From Falciphora oryzae (lineage: Eukaryota; Ascomycota; Sordariomycetes; Magnaporthales; Magnaporthaceae), in NCBI GenBank assembly GCA_000733355.1, contig JNVV01000063.1, forward strand, positions 62,001 through 126,000: 64,000 bases of DNA. Direction: 5' to 3'. The notes under the pieces were generated by a model that saw only the letters and a list, made by a program, of their open reading frames with translations, was not told where the DNA came from and searched no databases. A program made the position numbers and the translations under genes. The first letter of the stretch is position 1. Every line of letters starts with the position of its first letter. Of this stretch, positions 1-11,462 are shown in pieces.

Positions 1-954
1 GACCAGATCCGACACACGACGACGACCCATCGCAACCTCGCAAATCGAGCTTGGACACATCGACCCCGATCGACAGCGGGAGCGCGGCCAGGATCATCTA
101 TCCCGACCAACTGGGACCCCTCATCTCAGCTTAGCGTCGACGAGCACCATCCCCGTCGGCGGAGCTTAGCAGTGCCTCTAGCAATAACAGCAAAGCAAGC
201 ACGCAGGCAGCCGCCTCGTCTTGCGATTCGCCCTGTTTGCTTTCCCCTTTGCGGGCCCGCCCGTCAAAGCGACTCGGAAAAAACTAGCAGGAGACCGCAA
301 ACGAGAATTGGTTGAAAAGGGTCACGGTGCCGTCGCGGCCTAGCAAACGGGGCACGAGCAAGTTCCTAGAAAGGAGGAAAGAAAAAGGAACCCGGACCCC
401 ACGACAAATTCTGGAAAAGAGAGAGTCTGGCCGAGGTTAGATTTGTTGGAAGAGCGAGAAACAACAAAACACCAAGCCGCCAACAGCACACCGAGATACG
501 CGAGTCATTGGATTGGCCATTGATCATTGGGTCATCTGATTGCCTGCTGCCTTCCCGTCCAGTGCGCACCCTGCCCGCATTCAGGGGCTGCTCCCCTTGG
601 GCCAGCCCAGCCCCTCCCGAAAGCTCCCCCTAGCTCGCTGGCTGGAGCAATTCCCCGAACCTGTGAGTCGTGCCTCTCTTTTCTGTTAGTCCCCCGCACC
701 CGCAGCGCCCCAACACACCGGGGCTGGGCGCTGAGCCGGTGTGAGCCGTCATCGGACGGACTCGCTGGAGCTCACCCAGACAACCCAATGGAATGTCCCC
801 TAGAAATGCATGCATGCACCACCCTGGCCCGGTCGGGCAGCTGCTGACACGCGTGGAATGGGCCGATAGGCGCTCGGGGCCGCTGCAGAGACAGCAGCAG
901 CAGCAGCACGCAGCACAGTAGGCCCGGTTCCAGGCCACCGCCACCGGAAAAGAA
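1..954. other. 5' flank of the URC4-like gene, no gene seen
   Basis: This stretch precedes the DUF1688/URC4 gene and holds only short, low-complexity open frames on both strands. None resembles a conserved protein. It probably contains the promoter and 5' leader of the downstream gene. A CAG-type trinucleotide run (agcagcagcagcagc) lies near 893-907, just upstream of the start codon. Confidence 0.5.
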
Positions 955-2899
955 ATGGGTCTGTTCTCGCGCAAGGAGAAGAAGCCCAAGGCCGCCGAGT
1001 CGGACGCACCACCGCATCATGTGCCCAACTCAGAGTCCAACGCCAGCGTGGGCTCGGGGTCGTCAAAGAGCATCAAGTCCCCGTCCTCCATCCCATCCGG
1101 GCTCTACAACCGCACCCTGAACCGCACCTCGGGAGGCACCATCATGACGTCCAACTCGGGGCCCGGAACGCCCGTCACCCCCATCACCCCGCTGCACCTG
1201 CCCAAGATCGACCTGCCCAAGCCGCCCGACCCGTCCCTGGACCCCGCCGGCTACCTGCGCAGCTTGGGCGCCGTCAGGGAGCGCTCCAGGGTCATCTACG
1301 ACAAGGCCATCCGCGATGACCTGAACCACTTTACCGTCGACATGGGCAAGTTCCCAGACGTCGTCAGCTTTGTTTCCCAGATCATCAAGGTATGCTTTTG
1401 CTTCTCGGTTCCTTTCTGGCATACCTAGAAACTAACATCTTGGGAACCACAGCGCGACTACGAGGCACCATTCAACTCCATCCCCGGTCACGGCCGCCAC
1501 CAACACTTCTGCGTCGGCGGCCGCGACCGCATCTCCCACCTCCTCTCGACCTTCCCCGAAGATGTCGACAACATGGAGAAGTGCAGGCGCATGATTGACC
1601 TGTTCCTGGTCAGCGTCCTGCTGGACGCCGGTGCCGGCCTCCACTGGAGCTACAAGAGCGCAGAGAACGGCCGCGTGTACAGGAGATCCGAGGGTCTGGC
1701 TGTCGCTAGCTTGGAAATGTTCAAGACGGTATGTTTTGTGCTGCCCAAGCCCTTTTTTGCTATCCGGCTATTCGGCACTGGATTTTTGGAATCCATGACT
1801 AACACCGATACCGATCCTTGCAGGGCATGTTCTCGAGTGCCAAGGACAACAAGTACCAGGTCGACAAGGACGGCCTCGCCGCCCTGACGGTCGACAAGGT
1901 GGCCAAGGGCCTGCAGTCGGGCCCCGGCAACGAGCTGGCCGGCCTCGAGGGCCGGACGGAGCTGCTGGTGCGGCTGGGCAAGGCCCTGTCCGAGTCGCGC
2001 GAGTTCTTTGGCGAGGACGGCCGGCCGGGCAACATGGTGGACTACCTGCTCGCGCACCCGAGCACGCAGGTGTCTAGCATGCCCATCGTGCTCCTCCCCG
2101 TGCTCTGGAACGTGCTCATGTCCGGGCTCGCGCCCATCTGGCCGGCCAGCCGCACCGCCATCAACGGCACCTCGCTCGGCGACGCGTGGCCCTGCTCCAC
2201 CATGCCGCAGGCCTCGGCGCGCGCCGCCGGCGAGTCGCCCACGAACCCGACCTTCAGCCCCTTCCCCGGCGGCCGCGGGTCGGGCGGCTCGTCCAAGCCG
2301 CACGGTCACGTGGAGCCGTGGGAGAGCATCCTGCCGTTCCACAAGCTGACGCAGTGGCTCACGTACTCGCTCATGCAGCCCATGCAGTCGCTGCTCAAGA
2401 TGCACTTTGTCGGCACCGAGCTGCTGACCGGCCTGCCCGAGTACCGCAACGGCGGGCTCTTTATCGACCTCGGCGTCCTGACCCTCAAGCGCGAGGACCA
2501 CGAGAGGGGGCTGCAGAACTACGCCGACTACTGCCGCAGGACGGGGTCCCGGGGAGTCGAGGTCGCGCCCATGTTCGAGCCCGGCGACGATGTTATCGTC
2601 GAGTGGCGTGGTGTCACTGTCGGGTTCCTGGACCGGCTCTGCGCGGACGTGAATGTCGCGCTGAGCAAGGAGCTCGCCGGCAACGAGCTGACGCTTGCGC
2701 AGCTGCTCGAGGCTGGTAGCTGGAAGGTAAGATTCGCTGTGTTCTTATTCTACTCGGTCGTCATACATCTTTGTGTGCCATGTGACTAACATTCCGTTTG
2801 CTCCTTGCTCTCTAGGGTGGGCGTGAAATCGCCGAGGTCAGCAGGCCAAATACCAAGGAGCCGCCCATCCTCATCGATAGTGACGGCACGGTGTTCTGA
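955..2899 (+). CDS. urc4: DUF1688 protein, URC4-like uracil catabolism protein
   Basis: Four exons, 955-1389, 1453-1728, 1824-2726 and 2816-2899, join in phase 0 to give about 565 residues. All three introns have GT-AG ends, and the last has a TGACTAAC branch site. Family landmarks include the GGRDRISHLL segment and the LLDAGAGLHWSYKS stretch early in exon 2, then RSEGLAVASLEMFK running across the second intron into GMFS. The protein ends in a conserved PPILIDSDGTVF tail. DUF1688 is the fungal Urc4 family, needed for growth on uracil as nitrogen source; its exact biochemical step is not settled. The basic, Ser-rich first 60 residues (MGLFSRKEKKPK) look disordered. No URC1 or other URC partner is visible nearby. 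The family call is confident; the role is transferred by homology. Confidence 0.85.
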
Positions 2900-3706
2900 T
2901 GAGTCGGATAACATGACTCTTTGTTTGCGCTTCTTATCTCCATTCATAGTACTTGTGGCTGGCATGGGCTCCATGGTTTGGGAACGGAAGCTTATCTGCT
3001 TTAGTTTTGCGGCGCGACGTGGGATATACATAATACAACGTGCTCACGACTTTGCACCAGTGCACACCTGCGGTAAAAAACCGGGCGAGGCTGGGGCTGT
3101 CCAGACCACTCACCTCTCGTCATTCACAACTCCCAGAGCAAGACAGCCTCACTGTGACCTGTTGTGGGCGAGATTCTCTTGTCTTGGGGTCCAAAGTCTT
3201 AGGCACTCTTCCTGCTTCCTGCTTGCTCCTTTTGCTCTCGGACGGGTGGTCAGTCTTCACTGTCCTGGCACCCCTTGCTGGGGCCAGCCGGCTTGCGTCC
3301 AGCCCTCTCCACTACTCCCAGGCCCAGCTGCGCAGAGGACGGATTGGGGGATGGTTTTCCAACAACGGCGTTTTCGGGCTGGGCCAGACTAGACATTGGC
3401 CAAAATGGCGGCCCGTGAGAGGGTCTAGATACGGCCAGGTGCCACACCAGTTCAGTACGTCGTAATACTCAAACCAGGTTTTAGGGTTGAGAGCCTTCCT
3501 GGAAGGATGTCACTTTACTCTGACCTTCTACGTCCGTTATCACGTCGGATTCCCCGGCGGCCAGGATCGTGAAAATCGGGCATCTTGATCCGCCTATGTA
3601 CGGAGGGGCAAAGTGGATCTACGTTGTTGGTTGTCACAAGAGCCGACGTCTGCCGACATTGCCTACTCCAGACCTTCCTCGTGAGTCTGGTTCCCAGCCT
3701 GGAGTC
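2900..3706. other. spacer between the URC4-like and ankyrin genes
   Basis: No convincing coding region is present. It holds the 3' end of the URC4-like gene, a 43-bp dispersed element (3107-3149) that recurs at 18375, and the leader of the ankyrin gene. An in-frame start upstream of 3707 (at 3569) would add 46 residues with no ankyrin character, so it was not used. Confidence 0.5.
3107..3149 (+). repeat. 43-bp dispersed element, copy 1
   Basis: This 43-bp stretch matches 18375-18417 at 38 of 43 positions, and all five differences are transitions. Flanking sequence on both sides is unrelated, so only the core is shared. It could be a relic of a small mobile element or a segment moved with a tandem repeat. 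The transition-only pattern is compatible with cytosine-deamination decay but does not prove it. Confidence 0.6.
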
Positions 3707-5755
3707 ATGACAAACCTGTGGAAACACAACCTCAGCGACATACACCCTCGCCGTCGCGCCGCCAACGCCCGTCTCGTCGACCCAGACGACACTGAAGCCC
3801 GCGAGCTCTTCGATGCTGCGCGCTATGGCGACCTGGAGAAGCTTGAAGAGATTCTAGCGCGGGAAATTACCTCCATCGACATTAACGGTATCCACCAGGA
3901 ACACTGGGACGAAGACAACTACGACCAGTCCTGGGCCGGGACCGCGCTCCATGCCGCCGTCCGCTGGCGCCACCTGGACGCGGCGCGCCTCCTGCTCGGC
4001 CACGGCGCGGACGTCAACGCCGACGCCGGCGGCTTCTACTGCGATGCGGCCGAGCCCGGCGAGGAGAACGAGGAGGGGCTGCAGACGCCGCTGCACATGA
4101 GTATCATGGGCGACGACCGGCCCGTCAGCGTCGATCTGGTCCGGCTGCTGCTCGAGGCTGGCGCCGACGTGAACCTGAGGTGCTTTGACAACTATGATTG
4201 TCGGATGTGGCAGGGCACCACGTGTGATCTGCTCCTTTCGCCCAAGGGTGAGACCGACGACCGTGACGTGCCGCTTATCCTTGAGATACTGGGGCTGTTT
4301 GAGGGCCACGGGCTGGATATGGAAAAGCCGCTTCTTGGCTCGGTCAAGGAGACTTTTGTATGCCCTCTCGTACCCTTCGTCCTTGTTGCTGCCCGGAATA
4401 GCTACCTACCTATTCAGTTGGCCAGCACACTGACCGTGATAATAGGCATATTCCGCCCTCGACACGAAAAGCATCGAGCTGTTCCGGTGGGGAGTCAGCC
4501 GGGGCGTCTCCGTCCCCGACGACCTCCTCGACCGTCGCAGGGTCGACGAAAAGATGCTCAGATACCTGGTCACGGAGGCAGGCTTCAGGGACGTGAGCCT
4601 CAACGGCCTCTCGACACTGAGGCTCGACCAGCCGGGCTGCTGCTCCAACGACGCCACCGCGGACCTGGTCCGCCGCCTGCTCGCCAACCTCCCTGCGGCC
4701 CCGAGGCCCGAGCTCGTGTCCAAGGCCCTCTGCGCCGCCGTGATGTGGGACGACCGCGCCATGGTCCGGTTCTGGCTCGACCGGGGCGCCGACGTGAACC
4801 AAGTTTCGGACCAGGGCGTCTCGCCCTTCTTTGCGGCGTTCTGCTATCGCGCTCCGGACCCGGGGCTGGTCGGGATGCTGCTTGAAGGTGGCGCGGACGT
4901 CGACGCGCGCTCGGGAGGCTCTAGACGGTTTGATGGGCATACGCCGCTGCTTGCGGCCTTTTCCCATGGCTGCCCGGATGTCGGGGTCGTCAAGATGCTG
5001 CTGGAGAAGGGTACGGATGTCGATGCTCGCTCGTCCCATGTGCAGCTGCCTCCTGGGGCGGCACGGCCCGGTCGGCGGGGTGGGAGGAGTGCTTGTGAGT
5101 TCAACTGGTCTATTGCTAGGTTGGACGCGAGACTGAGACCTCGTTCGCGACGAAAAAGATGGCACCCCTGTCCTGTATCTTTTCCTGTTCCTGTATACTG
5201 TCCCACCCCTGTATGATTATCTGTATCTTTTTTTTGGCGGCGGTCCTCAGGTGCGAGGTGCCAACTTTTTTTGTCGTGGACGAGCCCGGGACCCAGAACC
5301 CCAGGCGGATTCTCTAAAACAAAAAACTGACTTCTACTTTGGGCATGCTAGTGCACGAGGCTGCCCGCTACGGCTCGCCCGAGCTGCTCCAGCTGCTCCT
5401 CGACGCCGGCGCCGACACCGAAGTACGAAACGACTCTCGCGAGACGCCCTTGCTTGCGCTTGCCTACCCCAACTGTCACCACCCAGGGCTGGTGGACTGC
5501 ACACGCATCCTCGCGGACTCGACCAAGGATATTAGCGCCGTCGACTACCTGGGCCGGACGCTCCTGCATCTGCTGGCCGACCCGGAAAAGATGGTGAAGG
5601 ACGTGGTAGAGGACGTGGTCAGGGGAATGGCCAAGATCATGGTCGACAAGGGCGTCGACTTGGAGCTGAGGGATTGGAGCGGGCACACGGCGACGGACCG
5701 GTTCAGGGAGCGGTTTGGCGTCCCGTTGGATGTCTTCCTAGATGACAGAGTGTAA
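3707..5755 (+). CDS. ankyrin-repeat protein (full-length member of a tandem pair)
   Basis: Three exons, 3707-4357, 4446-5094 and 5352-5755, encode about 567 residues. Repeats include GTALHAAVRWRHLDAARLLL, QTPLHMSIMGD, LVRLLLEAGADVN, and a later run containing FWLDRGADVNQ, MLLEGGADVDAR and MLLEKGTDVDAR. The second intron (5095-5351, 257 nt) is long. Splicing it out recreates a clean repeat start, SALHEAARYGSPELL, across the junction, and without it the frame ends early at 5216, so the model is well supported. No other domain is seen. The protein probably acts as a cytoplasmic binding scaffold; the partner is unknown. The next gene is a shorter paralogue in the same orientation, which suggests a local duplication. 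Confidence 0.8.
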
Positions 5756-6012
5756 CTAAATCGCTTTCCTGAGGGCAACATGGATTACTGATGTGTGCCG
5801 AGCAACATCTTAACTCTCATAACACGGGGGGCTTCCGAGGGCAGTACAGTATATCAACAAAAATAACGCAAACTGTTTGTTTGTTGGCCCACTGTGCCTG
5901 CCGCAGGAACGCTTGCGTCGTTGCCATCAAAACGCAGCTGCGCGCTCCAAGTCAAAGGGATCTGAAGATCGTTTCAACACACCCATCCCACCACCTACCA
6001 ATATCTGACAAA

Positions 6013-6755
6013 ATGGACCGATATCCCTTCGAGTATTTCCTCCGCTGCCGCGCCATCAGGGACCGTAGACGCCATGTGGGTGTGCGCAACACGCACCGCA
6101 TCTTCCGCGCCGCGCGCACCGGGAAGCTGGCGACCGGAGAGCTGCGCCGCCAGCTGCCGTTCCACGCCGGCTCCGACCCCAACATCCTCGACATCGCCCA
6201 CAGCGAGCGCGTCGGCGGCCGGCCCTACTTCTGGGAGGGGACCCCGCTGCACATCGCGGTGCGGCAGGGCCGCCACGACGACGCATGCCTCCTCATCGCG
6301 CTCGGCGCCGACGTCGACTCCGACTCCTGCATCCCGCAGGCGCTGCAGACGCCGCTGCACACGGCCGTCCTGCGCCCTGGCCCCGTCGACGTCGACCTTG
6401 TGCGGCTGCTGCTCGATTCGGGCGCCGATGTGAACGCGAGATATGTGTGCAGGGACGAGTACGCGCTTCCGCTGTGGGACTGCTCGGTCGACAGGCTCAT
6501 TCTCCAGCGCAAGGTTGGGGCGGGCCCTGAGGAACAGGAGCGGCTTGACGAGGTCCTCAAGCTGTGTATCGATCACGGGCTGGATGTCAACAGGCCCCCT
6601 TGGTTCCCCTCAAACAAGCTAACATTGGTATGTCTGTTTTCCCATCTCTGTTCCTGCAGATAAGAACGCCGCTCCTTTTACTGATTCTCTACTGGCTATC
6701 ATATGTGTAGGCAGATGTCGTGAAGAGAAGTGCCGATTCCTACGCGAGTCGGTAG
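6013..6755 (+). CDS. truncated ankyrin-repeat paralogue
   Basis: Two exons, 6013-6627 and 6711-6755, give about 219 residues. Exon 1 carries GTPLHIAVRQGRHDDACLLI, QTPLHTAVLRPG and LVRLLLDSGADVNAR, closely matching the order and spacing of the repeats in exon 1 of the gene at 3707. The intron sits at the equivalent place: after KLTL here and after KETF there. In the upstream gene the second exon continues for about 350 more residues of ankyrin repeats. Here it stops after 14 residues (ADVVKRSADSYASR). The sequence after 6755 does not resume recognisable ankyrin repeats, so the C-terminal half appears lost or replaced. It may be a functional short protein or a decaying copy. Confidence 0.65.
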
Positions 6756-7443
6756 TAAACACCGGATGATCTCTCTTTCGTCCCCTGATAGAGCCAGTCC
6801 GAATTTTTGGTCCGCTCTGATGCTACGTTTACCGGCACCGATCAAGAGCCCCTGGCTGTAGCTCAGGGAGCTAAAGAGCGAAGAATATATGACCCGGCTC
6901 CTCCGGGCGCTAGGCATCGATACGCAGGTACCCAACGGCAACCCTGTGCGACTCCAAGCAACCGATCCGACGTGCTAATTCAGATCTAGAACGACCTTGC
7001 ACGAGCCTCACGCATCAGGTTCACGAAAAGGGATTGGTCAATATCGAGGAGGTCTCGACGGCATATCAGCTCGATAGTGGCCTCACCCTGCAAGCAAGGC
7101 CCTGGGATTTGTGGCGTGGGACAAATTCTCGATGGAAGCGATGTGGCCTAGCATTGAAGCTATGAAAGATTACAAACTGCAAAGGACAGGAGAAAGGCGC
7201 AACGGGCGCCTCAAATCCCCCTCCTTGTAGCCTATACACGTGTACCTGCCCCACAGATTTTATAGCTTACAATAAACCGTTACAAATTCCCTATTCCTAC
7301 AATATCTTCACAAAGGTTTTCTCGGGTGTCGGATTTCCTCCTGTTCGACGGTTAGTTCCACACTTCTTCCCGTCGGGGCCGGCGGCCGTCGGACATGTTG
7401 GTGCGGAAAAAGGGATCGGGGAAGAAAGCTTACCTTGAGCCTT
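6756..7443. other. spacer downstream of the truncated ankyrin gene
   Basis: No intact gene. Short stretches around 6860-6980 and 7000-7160 translate without obvious bias breaks for 35-55 codons in shifting frames, which could be remnants of a lost coding region. No family could be recognised. The right end holds the 3' untranslated region of the minus-strand repeat protein gene, with a GTAAGC donor-like site just past its stop codon. Confidence 0.35.
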
Positions 7444-8487
7444 TTAGTAGGCCTCCTCATCCGCCTCCTCCTCCTGCAGATCGCGCTTGCCGCCCTTCTT
7501 CTTGGGGGCCTTGGCAGGCTTGGGGGCCTTGGCAGGCTTGGGAGCCTTCTTGGGAGGGGGCGTGTTCTTGGCCTTGGCGTCATGGTGCTTGATGATGTCC
7601 TTCTGCTTCTTCATCTGGCGCTGGATGTACGGGCCGGGAGCGGCCGGGGGGCCACCAAGAGCGCGGGCCACGAGCTCGGGAGCCTCAACCGCCTCCTCGT
7701 CGGCCTCCTCCCCGTAGGTCTGCTCGGGGGCCTCTTCGGTAGCCTCCTCCTCCTGCAGATCACGCTTGCCAGTCTTCTTCTTGGGGGCCTTGGCAGGCTT
7801 GGGAGCCTTCTTAGGAGGAGGCGTGTTTTTGGCCTTGGCGTCGTGTTGCTTGATGATGTCCTTCTGCTTCTTCATCTGGCGCTGGATGTACGGGCCGGGA
7901 GCGGCCGGGGGGCCACCAAGAGCGCGGGCCACCAGCTCGGGAGCTTCATCAGCCTCCTCATCGGCCTCCTCCTCGTAGGCCTGCTCATCAGCCTCCTCGG
8001 CAGCCTCCTCCTGCTGCAGATCACGCTTGCCCTTCTTGGCCGGCTTCTTGGCCTTGGGAGGGTCGTTCTTCACCGTGGCCTCGTACTGCTTGATGATGTG
8101 CTTCTGCTTCTTCATCTGGCGGTTGATGTAGGGAGCCACGGCCTTGTGGGGACCGAGGAGGCGGGCCTCGAGAGGGTGAGTCTCCTCAGCCTCCTCATCG
8201 GCCTCCTCCTCCTCCTCCTGAAGATCGCGCTTGCCCTTCTTGGCCGGCTTCTTGGCCTTGGGAGGGTCGTTCTTCACCGTGGCATCGTGTTGCTTGACGA
8301 TGTGCTTCTGCTTCTTCATCTGACGGTTGATGTAAGGGGCGACGGCCTTGTGGGGGCCCAGAAGGCGGGCCTCGAGAACGGCAGGGGCGGAGTCAAGGTC
8401 GGCCACAGGCTGGCTGACGGGAAGGGCAGTGGCCGGGGCCGCGAGGGCGACCAGGGCCATGAGGTGAGCGACCTGGGAGTAACGCAT
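7444..8487 (-). CDS. secreted four-repeat protein with Kex2 sites (KEP/RiPP-precursor-like)
   Basis: One exon, 347 residues. The start at 8487 is chosen because it opens a clear signal peptide (MRYSQVAHLMALVALAAPATA); the longer frame upstream has no signal peptide. After a short spacer come four imperfect repeats at residues 38-105, 106-184, 185-271 and 272-347. Each has a L(E/V)ARxLG start, a conserved PYI(N/Q)RQMKKQK segment, a lysine/proline-rich stretch, a single GKR site followed by DLQ, and a glutamate-rich linker. Repeats 1 and 2 pair with each other, as do 3 and 4. One regularly placed KR per repeat is the hallmark of kexin-processed repeat precursors, which include pheromones, repellent-type peptides and dikaritin RiPPs. 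No UstYa-type (DUF3328) oxidase is seen in the window, so a modified cyclic product is unproven. A TATATA stretch lies about 210 nt upstream of the start. The product and role are unknown. Confidence 0.75.
   Translation of the reverse strand: MRYSQVAHLMALVALAAPATALPVSQPVADLDSAPAVLEARLLGPHKAVAPYINRQMKKQKHIVKQHDATVKNDPPKAKKPAKKGKRDLQEEEEEADEEAEETHPLEARLLGPHKAVAPYINRQMKKQKHIIKQYEATVKNDPPKAKKPAKKGKRDLQQEEAAEEADEQAYEEEADEEADEAPELVARALGGPPAAPGPYIQRQMKKQKDIIKQHDAKAKNTPPPKKAPKPAKAPKKKTGKRDLQEEEATEEAPEQTYGEEADEEAVEAPELVARALGGPPAAPGPYIQRQMKKQKDIIKHHDAKAKNTPPPKKAPKPAKAPKPAKAPKKKGGKRDLQEEEADEEAY
7447..8376 (-). repeat. four in-frame coding repeats of the kexin-site precursor
   Basis: Units on the minus strand run 8376-8173, 8172-7936, 7935-7675 and 7674-7447. 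Units 1 and 2 share the LGPHKAVAPYINRQ version; units 3 and 4 share LGGPPAAPGPYIQRQ. Pairwise similarity within each pair is far higher than between pairs, which points to two rounds of duplication or local gene conversion. Unit length varies mainly in the acidic linker and in the number of PKPAKA steps. Confidence 0.85.
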
Positions 8488-11462
8488 TTTGAAGAAGAGG
8501 GGGGCGGAATAATAACAAAGTCCGAACTGCGAGAAAAAGGGATAGGGAGAATGGAACGGAAAATTGGCGAGTGAATAGACTAAAGGAAAAGACAATAGGA
8601 AACGACTAAGGAAAGACAGTAAGGGAAAGGTGAACCGACAGAGCGTGGTGAGGAAAAAGGGAGGGAAGAAAGTCGAGCTTGGGAGGGAAGGACATGGCAA
8701 TATATACACCAGCAGGCTGTCTCTGTGCCCTATGGGCTCTATGGTCTTGACTCGCGATGGCACCCGCCAGCCGTGCTCTATACGGTCTTGGCTAGGTCGA
8801 TGGGGTCGCGATGCGGCCTTGCCGTCCGGCCCTTGGCATTGCGGGAGCGGCTCCTGCATTGCGGGAGTGGTCCCTGGCCCGCACTTGGAGGCTCCTGTGG
8901 AGTGCGGGACCACAAGGCGGAGGCGTCATAGATCGGATGGAAATTACCAAGCATAGACACATGTCATGTCACGATCCGCCTTGGTCAGGACGGGCCCCGT
9001 GCGAGTGGAATGTCGTCGCCTCGGTACGACGCCGTTCCTCTTTTTTCGTCGTATCCCTGAGCGTTCGCTTGTGATTAATCGACCGCACGGCCGCGCGCGC
9101 GAGCCTCCTTCATGTGCCATTCGCGATGCCGAGTTTCAATGCCAGTCTCAACCTGGTGGGCATACATACGGGCCTTGACAGCCCTGTGCATTTCGACACC
9201 TCCGCGGGCGTAGGGGTCTTATCCGCCGCGTGCATTTTGACGGCTCGGCGTGCGCGAGGCACTGCCCATCGGAAAGCGTCCAAAATTCACCGCCGACCAA
9301 GATTTTCGTCCCTGCCACGCAGACGGCCCCCACTAAAACGCGATGTTCTAATGCACTGTTCGAGTGCAGGCGCAGTTCGTTTGCTGGGTAGTTGGATTGT
9401 GGCATTGTCCTTGTTCACGGGACGGTTTCAGCGTGCGACCATCTATAATTAGCTCCTAATGGCGAGCCTGGCAGTCGAGCTTCTACTCTTCTGTCATCTG
9501 TTCGTCAAAGAGATGGATCGTTTTGGAAAGTGGCGAGGCAAATGACGCCATGGGACGGCGGCGCAGAGTTGTGCTGTCACCTAGGTTATCTTGTTCGTTC
9601 GTAAGCTTAAATCTCGATTCCTGGTAGGTGCACACCAGACCTGGACGGGGATGCTGGTCGAAAGCTATAAAAAGAAGGATTGAAGCATTGAGCTGTGGGG
9701 CTGTCACTCATCAGCCCTAAGGCGGATGCGCACGGTCACCCAGGAATCGTTGGCACCACCGACCCACCTTTCCCTGCCAAATCCCTACCAAAAGGTGCCA
9801 TCGATTTTTACACAGCAAGTTACCGTGGTGGGCTTGCCCCAACTCCTGGCCAGTTCGCTGCTGCAGGCTGGCTGGAGGCCATGCAAGAGGCCAGGCGCCT
9901 CGGCGGTAACGGGCGACTGAGGCTATCTAGACGGCGATCGTGATGATGCTCCGAGCTCCGCAGCGTGGCGGCCGCCGACGCGAGCCCATCGCTGTTGACA
10001 GCACGAGATACAGCCATCCTCTGTCTGGAGTCTGGGTCCCTCCGGCCAAGCTAGAACAAACAAAGAAAAGTCCGTCTTAGTGGAGAGCAGCTGAGAAGGT
10101 CGAAGTGGTTGGACCCATGTTGCCTGGGTGCCTGGGGAGATTGCCTCTCTTGCAGATCGCTGCACGCCGAGGTCAGGCTGTGATGCTGGCGGTGGCTGAA
10201 CTCGGAGATTCGACTCACGCGAGGTCTCGTGCCCCGAGTACATGCCTTGAAGGATGCTCCCAAGTCTCGCAGACGGAGCCTGAGTGCCGAAAGAGGCGAG
10301 CCATTTTAGTAGATGGCAATTCGGATAAGGCTGTCACCAAGGCGATCCAGAACCGTGAGTCGCAGTTTTGGCCTATGGCGGAATGGGCGCTTCAGCATCA
10401 CTGGGATGCCTCCCCAAACTTTCGTCGCCGATGATGGCGGACCACCAACCGTCGTCATGACGAGAAGAAAAAAAAACGGATATCCAGAGCAACTGAGGCC
10501 GCGGCCGCAGGCGCTGCGGTTGGCCAAACACACATCCGCCTGTTTGTGCTCAAACCATTGGTGCCCGTGGTTGCGAAGTGGAGGCAGCTCCTTGCGCAGT
10601 ACCGACTCGAGATGGACGTCAATATCGTTGTTTACAGCTCGTCCACCAGGCGCCACCCTTGCGCTTCTCCTCTTGCGCGGTGCTAGGAGACAATCCTCCA
10701 TCCTCACGATCCTAACGCACCCCTTTCCGTGAGCGTGACGCCCGGCTATGTTACAAACTTTCTCGTGAACTGCTTCTCAGCTGGAGCTCGGTGGCGTTTT
10801 CGAGCCTGACCACCTATCACCTTGAGTGCCGTTGGACCTCCTGTGCCTAAATAGGAAAAGGTTCCCAGAATTTATCCCCGATTTATCCCTGTTAAAAATA
10901 TTTGTTTGGTTGAAGGAAAAGATCTGCAGTGTGAGGTCTAACGGACTCAAGGGGATCAGGGTCGATCCAAATGGCTATTGGATATTCCCAGAGCGTGTGG
11001 CTTGAACCGAAAAGTAGGGCGTATGCATCGGCACCACTCTCTGCCAACCAAGCAACGGGATACTCGTTCGGATCATCAGGTGTGGGCGCCACAGTCGCAG
11101 CATGCAAGTCAACTGGCGCTCGGGGACTGGAGATCTTCTGCATTGATTTCTTGCGCCCAGTGCGGCCGGAATGATACCAGCTGTCGATCCAATAGTAGCT
11201 CCGTATGTCGCGGTCAGGCTGTGGTGGATGCTTGACGTGCTGGCACGCCATTTGTCGAGTTGAACATAGAACCTGGCGTATTATTCGTTCCCCTGCACCT
11301 CCATTGATAGCTTGCTGTGATTTATGGCCTCTGTTTTCTTTTTCTCCCCATCCTTTCCATCATAATGCTAAGTAGTTTTCTGGCAGCTGCCTCATTTTCT
11401 TTTCAGCAACTTGACCCTCACAGCACTATCCACACCAGTCGTCGCCAAGTCCAGCCAACAAG
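8488..11462. other. 3-kb gene-poor spacer
   Basis: It separates the divergently transcribed repeat-precursor gene and the NLR gene, so both promoters lie here. Open frames are short and lack recognisable domains. A short direct duplication of cattgcgggag occurs near 8838-8869. The minus-strand frame 10892-11251 (119 codons) is the longest tidy one, but nothing in it is recognisable. No RNA gene was identified. Confidence 0.45.

Noticed and set aside
7444..8487. Alpha-pheromone precursor
   Set aside because: Repeats have KR sites but no short Trp/Cys/Gly/Pro pheromone-like core between them.
10892..11251. 119-codon minus-strand frame as a small gene
   Set aside because: No signal peptide, domain or supporting splice structure, and plus-strand frames of similar quality overlap it.
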